Notes: generated by a model not told the origin, from the sequence alone. DNA of 64,000 nucleotides from Erysipelotrichaceae bacterium OPF54 (GCA_022834735.1 BQKD01000001.1:2705659-2769658); one strand, 5' to 3'. Shown: positions 14,690-28,180, counted from the stretch's first letter. Numbers and translations: made by a program.

Positions 14690-14956
14690 TTATCCACTGA
14701 TTTGCGATTCTATCTTTCTCGCTTCCCTACGATAATGGTCGGATCTTTCATGATCTTCAAGCTTTTCATATATTTGTGCTTCCAGTTCATAACATTTCGC
14801 AAGAAACAATGTTTTTTCGCTGCTATATTCAAGCGAACGGATTGGCCGCTTCAAGGCCGTGAGTGCCGGTTTGCACTTTCCCTGCGCCAACAGGTGCGCA
14901 GCCTGTTCGTATCCTCTTTTTATGCGCAGGAATTCTTTGGTATTGTAGTTTTTCAT
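14690..14956 (-). CDS. Small helical (TPR-like) protein of unknown function
   Basis: An 88-residue, strongly charged, all-helical protein with two helix pairs of TPR type: RGYEQAAHLLAQGKCKPALT and FLAKCYELEAQIYEKLEDHE. No signal peptide. It lies between the ROK kinase and the signal peptidase operon with the same orientation and 40 bases before the latter, so it may be cotranscribed. The resemblance to the TPR protein downstream is only at the level of repeat type. Confidence 0.65.
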   Translation of the reverse strand: MKNYNTKEFLRIKRGYEQAAHLLAQGKCKPALTALKRPIRSLEYSSEKTLFLAKCYELEAQIYEKLEDHERSDHYRREARKIESQISG

Positions 14957-15008
14957 CGCTTCCTCCTAAAAGGAAGCAGCAGATCGTTTCTCTGCTGCTT
15001 CGGCGGAT

Positions 15009-15929
15009 CTATTCTCCATATACGAGATTATAATTATAAAGGGCTCCGATCAGATTGGAGTCGTTATTGAAACGGCAGACATCGATCTTCGGCCTAGGCA
15101 TTTCCATCCCGATCTTTTTGATCTGGTCGAAATATTCATCGGCCTTTTCCCGAATGCGTTCCACGACGATCGGCTGTTTCGAGATCCCGCCACCGATCAA
15201 TATTTTTTCCGGGTTCAAGGTCGCGGTCAGGTTGTAGATCAGACCGCCGATCGCATTGCACACTTCTTCAAATACTTCGATGGCCTCTTCATCTCCGTTC
15301 TGGATCCATTCAAAGGTCTGAAAGCCGTCGACCGATTCAGGGTCGAGCCCTTTTTTTCGCGCCACTCCGGAGGTCAATGCATGGGCGCTCGACACATTGG
15401 CAAACGCATTTCCCATCCCTTTAAGACGCAGATCGGTCATGATGAAGGAAAATTCCCCGGCAAAAAAGTCCTTTCCTTTCAGGATCTTTTTATCATGGAT
15501 GATCCCGCCACCGATCCCGGTGCCCAGGACGATGACGACCCCGTCATCCACATCCGCAAGGTTTCCTTTCCAGGCTTCCGCCAGGGCTGCCGCTTTTCCA
15601 TCATTTTCAATAGAAATCCTGATTTCTCTTCCGGTCCTGTTTTTGATCTGCCCGGCAATCCGATGGCTGAGGTGGGTTTCGTTATTATAGATCAGCGCCC
15701 CTGGTGTATGGACATACCCGATATCCGAATTGATCCTTCCAGGCAGCGACATGGCGATCCCGTCGACCTGATCCATATATTTTTCGTAAATGTCCACGAG
15801 CGAATCGATAAAAGTCGGCTGATCGATCATCGGGGTCGGGAAATTCCCTTTTTCCTCGATTTCGGCCTTTTCATTCATGATGGCGTATTTGATGGCGGTC
15901 CCGCCCACATCAAAAACCAGTTTATTCAT
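15009..15929 (-). CDS. ROK-family sugar kinase (atypical)
   Basis: A 306-residue kinase of the ROK family (glucokinase, fructokinase, ManNAc kinase). It starts MNKLVFDVGGTAIKYA, with AAGGAGG upstream. The catalytic and sugar-binding segments are ENDGKAAALAEAW and VIVLGTGIGGGII; the adenosine region is LNPEKILIGGGIS. The CXCGXXGC zinc motif of most ROK kinases is absent: that segment reads FIMTDLRLKGMG. Zinc-free ROK kinases are known, so it may still be active. The substrate is not predictable. Confidence 0.85.
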   Translation of the reverse strand: MNKLVFDVGGTAIKYAIMNEKAEIEEKGNFPTPMIDQPTFIDSLVDIYEKYMDQVDGIAMSLPGRINSDIGYVHTPGALIYNNETHLSHRIAGQIKNRTGREIRISIENDGKAAALAEAWKGNLADVDDGVVIVLGTGIGGGIIHDKKILKGKDFFAGEFSFIMTDLRLKGMGNAFANVSSAHALTSGVARKKGLDPESVDGFQTFEWIQNGDEEAIEVFEEVCNAIGGLIYNLTATLNPEKILIGGGISKQPIVVERIREKADEYFDQIKKIGMEMPRPKIDVCRFNNDSNLIGALYNYNLVYGE

Positions 15930-16020
15930 AATCTGTATCCTCCTTTTCTTCTTCATTATAGATATAATACAGAATCTAAGCGGTTTCAATCACAAACAAT
16001 TAAAACGACATAAAAAAAAG

Positions 16021-16136
16021 ACCCGGCAGCGAGCTATTTTCGCAGGCGCAAGGCCAACTATCGTCGCCGCTGGGGGTGCTTAACTTCTGTGTTCGGGATG
16101 GGTACAGGTGTTTCCACCCCGCCATCGCCACCGGAT
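16021..16136 (-). rRNA. rrf: 5S ribosomal RNA
   Basis: The complement reads as a bacterial 5S rRNA: CCGGTGGCGATGGCGGGG at the 5' side, AACACAGAAGTTAAGCACC in the middle and a complementary 3' end near 16021. It is followed on the minus strand by eight T residues (complement of 16012-16019), a likely transcription stop for the rRNA operon. Ends are placed to within a few bases. Confidence 0.93.
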
Positions 16137-16228
16137 CTTCTTCTCGCTTTCCATCGATCTTTCAAAATCACCATACACTCTCTTCCACAATCGGTCTTGG
16201 CAAGTCGCGGACGTCTTCATCTCTTCTG

Positions 16229-19134
<2,906 letters not shown>

Positions 19135-19391
19135 AGTTGGTTCTCTAGTTTCTTTCAATGTGCTTTCTACAAGATTTTTCTTCTTTTGATGAAAACTGTT
19201 ATTTCTTTAACTGTTTCTCAGTGTTATCTTCCACAACTTGCTTTCAAGACCTCTTCTCTTCTTATCTATTGTGTCTTTTCTTCAAATTTGTGTATGATGA
19301 TTTTCAAAGATCGATTTCTGCTCTCAGGACAATCCCTGAAAACCTGACAGAACTCCTTCTCACGTCTTTACACCTTCTTCGCTTTCTCCTT
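19135..19391 (-). other. 16S-23S spacer without tRNA genes
   Basis: 257 bases. No tRNA cloverleaf was seen. On the minus strand ATCTTTGAAAAT (near 19295-19310) resembles the boxA-like leader element also found upstream of 16S, and GAAAACCTGACAG (19338-19350, plus strand) is the reverse of the 16S leader sequence at 21044-21063, consistent with RNase III processing stems. Confidence 0.7.
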
Positions 19392-20921
<1,530 letters not shown>

Positions 20922-21043
20922 ATATTGACTCTTTTTTTGTTTCTGTTATCTCTTTTTTTCTTTTCAGGTGTTTCTCAAGAAATCGACGTGTAATTTTAGT
21001 TCTCTCGTACTTGTACGTTTTTTTCTTCTAAAACTATTCGTTT

Positions 21044-21063
21044 CTGTCAGGTTTTCAAAGATC
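21044..21063 (-). promoter_or_regulatory. rRNA leader boxA-like / processing element
   Basis: The minus strand reads GATCTTTGAAAACCTGACAG, resembling the boxA-type leader upstream of 16S that supports antitermination and RNase III processing. A related sequence recurs in the 16S-23S spacer. Confidence 0.5.
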
Positions 21064-21094
21064 GTCCCTCGCTGCCGTTTCCGACAGCTCGTTT

Positions 21095-21123
21095 ATACTA
21101 ACTCTTCCTTTTCGTTTCGTCAA
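21095..21123 (-). promoter_or_regulatory. rRNA operon promoter P2
   Basis: On the minus strand, TTGACG (21118-21123), a 17-base spacer and TAGTAT (21095-21100). It lies about 170 bases upstream of the mature 16S 5' end, downstream of P1. Confidence 0.65.
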
Positions 21124-21211
21124 GAAAGAATTTCACTTTTTTTAAAGTTTTTTTCTTTCTTCGGAAGCGTTTCGTATGTTTTCTTTTCTGCGTCGTTCTT
21201 GACGCTCACTT

Positions 21212-21240
21212 ATAATACCTCTCCCCGCTTTATCTGTCAA
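21212..21240 (-). promoter_or_regulatory. rRNA operon promoter P1
   Basis: On the minus strand, a consensus TTGACA (21235-21240), exactly 17 bases, then TATTAT (21212-21217). A T/A-rich stretch at 21241-21270, partly inside the 3' end of the sirohaem gene, sits where an UP element would be. Confidence 0.8.
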
Positions 21241-21258
21241 CATTTTTTTATATATTTT

Positions 21259-22356
21259 TTAAATATTTTTAAAGGACAGATTAGCGTTGAATATTTCCTT
21301 GAATTTCTCCATATCCAGAAGGCATGAAAAAGGCATCGACACCGTACAGCCGTGTGCTCTTCCATTGTCCACCTGTTTTGCCACATCGACCAGTACATGC
21401 TTTCCCGCATTCATGAACAGCGGATAGATCCGCATCATCCCCTCATTCCAGTCGATCACCTCGTTATATTCCACGACCTGCGCATTCCGGCAATACGAAG
21501 CAATCTCCTTTTTCAAGGCCTGATCTCTGCTTGTATGCACCACAAAAACCGAGTCCGGCCGATCGATATCGCGCAACAGCGCCTTCCAGTTGTGCGCATT
21601 CAGCAAAAGCCCGTCCAGCTCATATCCGAATCGCTCCATGATTGCCGATAATTTATGATATACCGATCCTTTTGACACCAGCATCGGAACGATCCGCACC
21701 CTAATGCCGCAAAGCGAAAAAAACTCCATCAGCCTTGTCAAAGGCTCATCCATAAAAACGACCAGTGTATCCTTTCCGCAGAAATCGTGCATCTTCTCAT
21801 ACTGGTCCTCATCCCTGCAGCTGTGGAACACACAAACGACGCCGGACTTTTTATCATTGAAGTCAGCAAGCGTCCGTAACCGGTCCGTGCTCAGCTCCAT
21901 CAGGTAGTCCATGATCTCTTTGTGTCCTTTCACAGCCGGCCTCAAAAGCCGGAGCACCTCCAGCTTTTCCTTCCATTTGCTTTCATACAGTTTTTCCAGA
22001 TCCGCTTCAATGATCTGGCCGTACATCAAAAAACCATGCTTGGTAGAAAATCCGATTTCCAGCTGTCCAAGATCAAGAGAGCGCATAAAGTGCACAGAAG
22101 CCTTTTCATTATAAGACGCGCTTGCGCACCAGAGCCCGTGCGCATTGGCATAGTCCACGATCTGGCCGTTCACGTTCTCGTCATCCGTGCTCGCATACAC
22201 AAAATCATACGGATCCAGCTGCTGCCATTCAAATCCGGTATCCACATAATCCACGAGCGCCCCGTCTTTTTCGAGCTGCGCGCCTTTGCGCTCCCCTTGC
22301 GCTCCCCGGCCAACGATCAGCACCCGCTTTCCTTTCCAGCAAAGCCCTGCGATCAC
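21259..22356 (-). CDS. Sirohaem synthase-like: precorrin-2 dehydrogenase fused to a two-half CbiX/SirB-like chelatase
   Basis: A 365-residue protein. Residues 1-150 are a CysG/Met8 N-terminal NAD-binding domain (GKRVLIVGRGAQGERKGAQL, YASTDDENVN, FGFST-type loop), expected to oxidise precorrin-2 to sirohydrochlorin. The C-terminal half has two related segments, one with VFHSCRDED and IVPMLVSKGSVYHKL, the other with VVHTSRDQA and IYPLFMNAGKHVLVDV. These match the pattern of SirB/CbiX chelatase half-domains that insert iron or cobalt, each with a candidate metal-binding histidine. It is the last gene of the hem operon, overlapping hemL by four bases, which supports sirohaem as the end product. 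Confidence 0.75.
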   Translation of the reverse strand: MIAGLCWKGKRVLIVGRGAQGERKGAQLEKDGALVDYVDTGFEWQQLDPYDFVYASTDDENVNGQIVDYANAHGLWCASASYNEKASVHFMRSLDLGQLEIGFSTKHGFLMYGQIIEADLEKLYESKWKEKLEVLRLLRPAVKGHKEIMDYLMELSTDRLRTLADFNDKKSGVVCVFHSCRDEDQYEKMHDFCGKDTLVVFMDEPLTRLMEFFSLCGIRVRIVPMLVSKGSVYHKLSAIMERFGYELDGLLLNAHNWKALLRDIDRPDSVFVVHTSRDQALKKEIASYCRNAQVVEYNEVIDWNEGMMRIYPLFMNAGKHVLVDVAKQVDNGRAHGCTVSMPFSCLLDMEKFKEIFNANLSFKNI

Positions 22357-23642
22357 GAAGCCAGTTCCTCCATCACTTCGCGGAACGCTTCAAGCGTCAC
22401 ATCCATATCGTTTTTGGTGAGCGCACAGCTGACAAACATCGCCTCGAACTGGCTTGGCGCCAGCATCACGCCTCTTGCCAGCATTCCACGAAAATATTTC
22501 CCGTAAAGCTTCGTATCCGCCTCTTTCACGTCGTTGTAGCTGTACGGCGTACGCTGGCAGAAAAAGAGCGTCATCAGACTATGTTCACGCACAAGCGTGA
22601 ACGGCAACTTCAGCTCATCAAGAACTTTCTGCATCCCATTTTCCAGATAGGCCGCCTTTTCCTCGATCACATCATAGACGGCTGGATTGTTTTTCAAATA
22701 ATCGAGCATCGCCAGGCCGGCACGCATAGCGAGCGGATTGCCCGAAAGAGTCCCTGCCTGATACACCGGTCCATTCGGCGATACGCACTCCATGATGTCC
22801 CGGCGCCCGCCATACGCTCCGACCGGAAAACCGCCGCCAATGATCTTTCCAAAACATGCCATATCAGGAACCACTCCGAACAAGCCGGCCGCTCCGTGAT
22901 AAGACACGCGAAATCCGGTTATGACTTCATCAAAAATGAGCAGCGCGCCTTCTTTGGTACACAATTCGCGCAGTCCCTGCAGAAATCCTGCACGCGGTCT
23001 TACGACACCCATGTTTCCGCACACCGGCTCCACGATCACACAGGCAATCTGCCCCTTATTCGCTTCCATGATCTGTTTTACATGTTCCAGATCATTGTAC
23101 CGCGCCACAAGCGTGTTCTTCACGATATCAGCCGGCACGCCCGGCGAAGTCGGCACGCCAAACGTCAGTGCTCCTGAACCGCTCGAAACAAGAAGCCCGT
23201 CGCTATGCCCGTGATAACACCCTTCGAATTTAATGATCTTGTCCCGCTTCGTGCAGCCTCTCGCCACCCGAATGGCCGACATCGTAGCTTCTGTTCCGGA
23301 ATTGACCATCCGCACCTCATCGATCCCGGGATACGCTTCGACAATTTCTCTGGCCAGATCGACCTCGGCACGGCAAGGAAGGCCGTAACTGATCCCGTCA
23401 TGCAGGTGCTGCTCGACCGCTTTATTCACCACATCGCAGCTGTGGCCAAGGATCATCGGCCCCCACGAAGAAATGTAATCAATATACATGCGCCCATCCT
23501 CGCCAAACAAATGGGCCCCTTTTGCCTTGCGGATAAACACCGGCAAGGCGCCAACCGAACGGAAGGCGCGGACAGGAGAATTGACTCCGCCCGGAATATA
23601 GTATTTTGCTTCTTCAAATAGTTTTTCGTTATTGTTTCTCAT
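22353..23642 (-). CDS. hemL: Glutamate-1-semialdehyde 2,1-aminomutase
   Basis: A PLP enzyme that converts glutamate-1-semialdehyde to 5-aminolevulinate, the last C5-pathway step before porphobilinogen. 429 residues, normal length. Class III aminotransferase features: MVNSGTEATMSAIRVARG near the cofactor phosphate, LIFDEVITGFR, and the Schiff-base lysine in FGKIIGGGFPVGAYGG (about residue 260). It overlaps hemB by 14 bases at its start and the sirohaem gene by four at its end, so the operon is tightly coupled. Confidence 0.96.
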   Translation of the reverse strand: MRNNNEKLFEEAKYYIPGGVNSPVRAFRSVGALPVFIRKAKGAHLFGEDGRMYIDYISSWGPMILGHSCDVVNKAVEQHLHDGISYGLPCRAEVDLAREIVEAYPGIDEVRMVNSGTEATMSAIRVARGCTKRDKIIKFEGCYHGHSDGLLVSSGSGALTFGVPTSPGVPADIVKNTLVARYNDLEHVKQIMEANKGQIACVIVEPVCGNMGVVRPRAGFLQGLRELCTKEGALLIFDEVITGFRVSYHGAAGLFGVVPDMACFGKIIGGGFPVGAYGGRRDIMECVSPNGPVYQAGTLSGNPLAMRAGLAMLDYLKNNPAVYDVIEEKAAYLENGMQKVLDELKLPFTLVREHSLMTLFFCQRTPYSYNDVKEADTKLYGKYFRGMLARGVMLAPSQFEAMFVSCALTKNDMDVTLEAFREVMEELAS

Positions 23643-24600
23643 CTTTCAGCCTCTTTGCCATATACAGGGCAAAATAAGTAATGATCATGTTTGCGCCCGC
23701 ACGCTTCATGCACAAAAGCGATTCTTCGATCACATCCGGTTTCATCCAGCCATTTTGAACTGCAGCCACAAGCATCGCGTATTCGCCGCTCACATTATAG
23801 GCGCAAAGCGGCACGTCAAAACGCTGCGAAGCCTCCTTCATGATATCGAGATAAGGAAGGGCCGGCTTGATAATGATGGCATCCGCCCCTTCCTGCAGAT
23901 CAGCCGCGATCTCCCGCATCGCCTCTTTACTGTTGGCCGGATCCATCTGATACGATTTCCGGTCGCCGAAACCTGGCGCCGAATGAGCCGCCTCGCGGAA
24001 CGGACCGTAGAAATTGCTGGCATACTTTGCAGAATAAGCCATGATCGGCACATATTCGAATCCGTTTTCATCCAATGCGGAACGGATGGCTCCGATCCGC
24101 CCGTCCATCATATCGCTTGGCGCGACCATGTCTGCTCCTGCGCGTGCATAAGACAAAGCGATCCGCTGCAGATAAGAAACCGTTTCATCGTTTTTTACCA
24201 TGCCGCGGCTGTCCAGGATCCCGCAATGGCCATGATCCGTGTATTCGCACATGCACACATCCGCGATGATATACATCTGCGGATCATAAGATCGGATATA
24301 ACGTATAGCCTTCTGAATGATCCCATTCTCGTTATACGCTTCGCTGCCGCACGCATCCTTATGGTCCGGAATGCCGAACAGCAGGCATGCCCGTATACCA
24401 AGGCTTTTCATTTCATCCAGCAGAGGATCCAGACAGTCGACGGAGTAATGATACTGGCCGGGCATGCTGGCAATTTCCTCTTTGATCCCTTTTCCCTCCA
24501 CCACAAAAACAGGATAAATGAAATCGGCTGCCTGCAGCCGGTTTTCACGCACGAGCGAACGAATTGTCGGATTCATCCGCAGCCTTCTTCCTCTAAACAT
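23629..24600 (-). CDS. hemB: Porphobilinogen synthase (5-aminolevulinate dehydratase)
   Basis: Condenses two 5-aminolevulinate molecules to porphobilinogen. 323 residues. The metal-binding loop DVCMCEYTDHGHCGI carries three cysteines, indicating a zinc enzyme. Both active-site lysines are in place: YSAKYASNFYGPFREA and IIKPALPYLDI. It is the fourth gene of the hemA-C-D-B-L operon, overlapping cobA/hemD by eight bases. Confidence 0.96.
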   Translation of the reverse strand: MFRGRRLRMNPTIRSLVRENRLQAADFIYPVFVVEGKGIKEEIASMPGQYHYSVDCLDPLLDEMKSLGIRACLLFGIPDHKDACGSEAYNENGIIQKAIRYIRSYDPQMYIIADVCMCEYTDHGHCGILDSRGMVKNDETVSYLQRIALSYARAGADMVAPSDMMDGRIGAIRSALDENGFEYVPIMAYSAKYASNFYGPFREAAHSAPGFGDRKSYQMDPANSKEAMREIAADLQEGADAIIIKPALPYLDIMKEASQRFDVPLCAYNVSGEYAMLVAAVQNGWMKPDVIEESLLCMKRAGANMIITYFALYMAKRLKDEKQ

Positions 24601-26017
24601 GATTTATACTTCCTTTCAGACATTCGATCATTTCCTGAAGATCCGGTTTCGAAACTTCGATGATCTGTTTAAATTTTCCTTTTTTCAGCACTGCTGTCGT
24701 TTTCGGCCCGATACTGATCGCAAGCCGCGCCTGTACGCTGTGGCGCAGCGCATCTCTGGCTGCCCGCGCGCTCGTAAACAAGCCGGCATCATAATATTCA
24801 TACGCCGGATCCCATTTGCACTCTTTCATTTCATACAATATGCGGATATCTGCAGGACACTTCAGCTCCTTGAACGCCTCGACATTGGCCGCAGCATGCG
24901 GAATGAGGACACGGGAAAAAAGATCGATCTTTTCATTAAGGAGCGCAACGAGCCGTCCGGCATCCCGGTCTCCGACCAGATCGGCAAACAAGCCGTAGGC
25001 GGCAAGCTTTTTTGCGCTCTGCTCCTGTACGACCGCGATCCTTGGAAGCAGACGGACATCCAGATGTCTTTTCTTCATATGCTCCATGAACAGATCGACG
25101 GCTGTCGGGCTCGTCAGGACGAGCCAGTCGTATTCGAGCAGATCCACCTTGCCTATATCATAAACGATTTTTTCAAAAGCTGCCGGCGCATCCACCGTTG
25201 CTCCCAGATTAGAAAGGGGCTGCAGAAGATCGCTGCGATCCGAGCCGTGCATATACAAAATTTTTTTGTCAAACAGCGGCAGTCTTTCATACCAGTTCAG
25301 GACCGGAGCCGCTTCCACTGTCCTTCCCACCACGATCAAGGTCGGTGCCGGATAGTTTCCTTTTTCAGCAAGCGCCAGTATAGTAGAAAGCTTCCCGATG
25401 CACGAAGCCTGTTCCGGTCTGGCGGCATTCGAGACGAGCGCGATCGGCAGATCGGGCGCTTTCGCTTTCTGATACCCTTCAACGATCCGGGGCAGATTCT
25501 TCCTGCCCATCAAAAAGACGACCGTATCGCTTGTGCGCGCCAGCTCCTCAAAATCGAGATCCGGAAGTTTTCCGTCTTTTGAATGGGCCGTATACACCCG
25601 GAATCCTCTGGCCGTTTCTCTTTCAGTAACAGGAATTCCTGCATAAGACAGGCCGGCGATACACGAAGAAACGCCCGGAACGACTTCAAAGCCGATTCCA
25701 TGCTCGTACAGCACTTTCGCTTCCTCGCTTCCTCGTCCGAACACATACGGATCGCCGCCTTTCAGACGCACGACAAGCGAATATTTTTCTGACAGCTCGA
25801 CGAGCATCGCATTGATCTGTTCCTGGGAAAACGCATGATTTCCGCTTTCCTTGCCCACAAACACAAGATGGCAGCGATCCTGCGCAAAGCCAAGCACATA
25901 CGGATCGATCAGATGATCATATAAAATGCAGTCGGCTTTGCGGATGAGGGCACATGCTTTGCGGGTGAGCAGATCGACTGTTCCGCACCCGCACCCGACA
26001 AGCGCGACCCTACCCAT
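24593..26017 (-). CDS. cobA-hemD: Fused uroporphyrinogen-III C-methyltransferase / uroporphyrinogen-III synthase
   Basis: A 474-residue bifunctional enzyme. Residues 1-240 are the SUMT methylase that makes precorrin-2 using SAM (VALVGCGCGTVDLLTRKA, VRLKGGDPYVFGRG, VPGVSS, GIPVTER). Residues 245-474 are uroporphyrinogen-III synthase (LVLTSPTAVDLFMEHM, then AISIGPKTTAVLKKG). The start at 26017 follows GAGGAG and overlaps the hemC stop by eight bases; an upstream in-frame start would add an unrelated arginine-rich tail. This fusion is common in Firmicutes and commits the pathway towards sirohaem or cobalamin. Confidence 0.94.
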   Translation of the reverse strand: MGRVALVGCGCGTVDLLTRKACALIRKADCILYDHLIDPYVLGFAQDRCHLVFVGKESGNHAFSQEQINAMLVELSEKYSLVVRLKGGDPYVFGRGSEEAKVLYEHGIGFEVVPGVSSCIAGLSYAGIPVTERETARGFRVYTAHSKDGKLPDLDFEELARTSDTVVFLMGRKNLPRIVEGYQKAKAPDLPIALVSNAARPEQASCIGKLSTILALAEKGNYPAPTLIVVGRTVEAAPVLNWYERLPLFDKKILYMHGSDRSDLLQPLSNLGATVDAPAAFEKIVYDIGKVDLLEYDWLVLTSPTAVDLFMEHMKKRHLDVRLLPRIAVVQEQSAKKLAAYGLFADLVGDRDAGRLVALLNEKIDLFSRVLIPHAAANVEAFKELKCPADIRILYEMKECKWDPAYEYYDAGLFTSARAARDALRHSVQARLAISIGPKTTAVLKKGKFKQIIEVSKPDLQEMIECLKGSINHV

Positions 26018-26888
26018 GATATGTCTCCTCTGTCTGACGTACTGCCTGCTCAAGGAGCTGCTGCGGGTCGGCGCCGGCATGTTTCGTCTTTACGATCCGG
26101 TCCGGATCGCCGAACACCGTATACAATACGTATTCCTGCCCGCGGCATTCCATATAGGCTCCGATCGGAATGGAGCACGAACCGTTCATCCGGCTCAAAA
26201 AAGCGCGTTCAAACTGTACACATATATTTTCCTTTTCGTCGCAAAGTTTTGCCAGCTGATCAAAAAGACGGTCATTATCCTTTCTCAGCTCTATGGCCAG
26301 CGCCCCTTGTCCGGCAGCCGGCACGCATTGCCAGGCAGAAAAAGTTTGACAGATCCGCTTTTCCAGACCGATCCTTTTTAATCCGGCTTCAGCCAGCACG
26401 AGCGCATCGTATTGTCCTGAATCCAGCTTTTCCAGACGGGTCAGGATATTGCCTCTTATATTTTTATATTCCAGATCGTTTCGCAGCTGTTTGAGCTGCA
26501 GTATGCGCCGGAAGGATCCGGTTCCTACCACACTGCCGGACGGCAGAGAAAAGAAATCTCCTTTCCGGCTGACGAGCGCGTCGCGGGCGTTTTCGCGAAG
26601 GATCACAGGCGCAAGCACAAAACCTTCGGGCAGAACAGACGGAATATCTTTCCACGAATGCACGGCCAGATCGATCTTTCCGTCGAGCAGCTGCTGCTCG
26701 ATTTCCTTGACGAACAATCCTTTATCATGAATTTGATGAAGCGGCCGGTCAAGGATCCGGTCTCCTTTTGTGTGTATGACAACAAGCTCATACGTGATCG
26801 AAGGATCGTGAGCCTGCAGAAACTGTCCGACCTGTTCTGCCTGCGCTTTGGCCAGAACGCTTCCTCTTGTTCCTATTCTTACATGCAT
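26010..26888 (-). CDS. hemC: Hydroxymethylbilane synthase (porphobilinogen deaminase)
   Basis: Polymerises four porphobilinogens into hydroxymethylbilane. 292 residues. N-terminal VRIGTRGSVLAKAQAEQV, substrate-binding arginines in GTGSFRRILQLKQLR and IRGNILTRLEKLDSGQYDA, and the dipyrromethane cofactor cysteine in LSRMNGSCSIPIGAY. Twelve bases separate it from hemA. It is slightly shorter than E. coli HemC but has all the domains. Confidence 0.96.
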   Translation of the reverse strand: MHVRIGTRGSVLAKAQAEQVGQFLQAHDPSITYELVVIHTKGDRILDRPLHQIHDKGLFVKEIEQQLLDGKIDLAVHSWKDIPSVLPEGFVLAPVILRENARDALVSRKGDFFSLPSGSVVGTGSFRRILQLKQLRNDLEYKNIRGNILTRLEKLDSGQYDALVLAEAGLKRIGLEKRICQTFSAWQCVPAAGQGALAIELRKDNDRLFDQLAKLCDEKENICVQFERAFLSRMNGSCSIPIGAYMECRGQEYVLYTVFGDPDRIVKTKHAGADPQQLLEQAVRQTEETYHG

Positions 26889-26900
26889 GTTGTTTCTCCT

Positions 26901-28055
26901 TTACGGCTGTCTGAACAGCCTGTTGAGCGTTTCAGGCTCGAGCTGATCATAATGACGGCTGATTTCCTGGATCGGCGTGCGCATCAGCCTGAACATCGAT
27001 GCGTTCAGAGACTTTTTCAAAATGCTTTTCTCGCGCTCGTTCAGATCGAGCTTATGCTCAAGATACTCGTACGTTTCGCGGCTGACCAGTTCCACAGCCT
27101 GCTGCAGGGACAGCAGCGTATGATTCCTTGCCGCATCCTCCTTACAGGCCGAGATCATCTCTGCGTACTGATCGATCAGCTTGCGGACATGCCCGAGCTC
27201 CTGATGCCGGATATTTTCATTTTCCTTTGCGATCGCTGCCAGGGTATCGAGCGTATAAACGGATGCATCGGGATCGTGCTCAAATTCCGGATCGATATCC
27301 CGGGGCGATGCGAAATCATACAGCCGCAGCGGTTTCGAACACGGAAAATACCGGTACACATAATGGGGCGCGGATGTCGCGGAACAGAGAATATCGCATT
27401 GCGAAGCGGCTTCATATCGCTGCCGGAACGGAACAAAAACGGCATGCCTGACGGTTTCAAGCATCGAAGCGGCATGTTCTTTGTTTCTTGCGGTGATCAT
27501 GATCTCGCACGGCTTGTCTTTCAAATAGTTCAGGATCCGGGCAGCAATTTCCCCGTTTCCGGTCAGCAGGATCTTTTTGCCGCTCACATCGCCCATCGAC
27601 CTGACCGCAATATAGGCCAGAGATAGCGGATGCTGGCTCATCCTGTATTTTGTGCGCGCTTCCTTGCCGCATTTTATGGCCTGCTGAAATATAAAGTGAA
27701 GAGCGCTGCTGCAGCGGTGCACGTGTACGCTGAATTCATACGCCTGCTTGACCTGGCGAAGAATTTCATCTTCGCCGAATATCTGGGAGTGCAGCCCGTT
27801 GACTACCTCGAGCAGATGGAGGATCGCCTCTTTGCCGCTCTTCGTATAGATTTCGATCGGCTCTTTCTCATACCGTTTCAGGATCGGAGCGGTTTCGACG
27901 GGGATCTCGCTGTATATTTCAAACCGGTGACAGGTGGTCAGGATCACGCAAGGCTGTCCGATCTTTTCATACAGATCCATAAGCTCGGTCTCGCTCCAGG
28001 GGACCTTTGTGCGGACATCGAGACCGGCATGGATGCCAAATACTTCAAATTCCAT
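26901..28055 (-). CDS. hemA: Glutamyl-tRNA reductase
   Basis: Reduces glutamyl-tRNA(Glu) to glutamate-1-semialdehyde with NADPH, the first committed step of the C5 pathway. 384 residues, a little short for the family. The catalytic cysteine is in VILTTCHRFEIYSE, where most enzymes have TCNRxEIY. EDEILRQVKQAYEF and the NADPH-binding KILLTGNGEIAARILNYL follow, then the dimerisation helices. AGAGGT lies about nine bases before the ATG. First gene of the hem operon. Confidence 0.93.
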   Translation of the reverse strand: MEFEVFGIHAGLDVRTKVPWSETELMDLYEKIGQPCVILTTCHRFEIYSEIPVETAPILKRYEKEPIEIYTKSGKEAILHLLEVVNGLHSQIFGEDEILRQVKQAYEFSVHVHRCSSALHFIFQQAIKCGKEARTKYRMSQHPLSLAYIAVRSMGDVSGKKILLTGNGEIAARILNYLKDKPCEIMITARNKEHAASMLETVRHAVFVPFRQRYEAASQCDILCSATSAPHYVYRYFPCSKPLRLYDFASPRDIDPEFEHDPDASVYTLDTLAAIAKENENIRHQELGHVRKLIDQYAEMISACKEDAARNHTLLSLQQAVELVSRETYEYLEHKLDLNEREKSILKKSLNASMFRLMRTPIQEISRHYDQLEPETLNRLFRQP

Positions 28056-28180
28056 ATTTAGTTTACCTCTTGATTTTTAATTATACCTTCTTTGACAGGT
28101 GTTTTCGACTTTGGCAATCATCCTGCGACCATTTTCCTGCCGTTTCTTTTATAATGAGAACTGTAAACGAGGTGAAGAGT
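28056..28180. promoter_or_regulatory. Divergent promoter region, hemA and the 100-residue gene
   Basis: Minus strand: TATAAT (28080-28085), about 20 bases before the hemA ribosome-binding site, with only weak -35 candidates. Plus strand: TATAAT (28150-28155), 26 bases before the ATG of the next gene. No riboswitch or tRNA-like leader is apparent. Confidence 0.5.

Noticed and set aside
19135-19391. tRNA genes in the 16S-23S spacer
   Set aside because: No acceptor-stem pairing, TTC-type T-arm or CCA end was found on either strand.
21259-28055. Long plus-strand frames opposite the hem genes and similar long antisense frames opposite nrdD, potA and copA
   Set aside because: They are shadows of well-identified genes on the other strand, lack ribosome-binding sites and have no recognisable domains.
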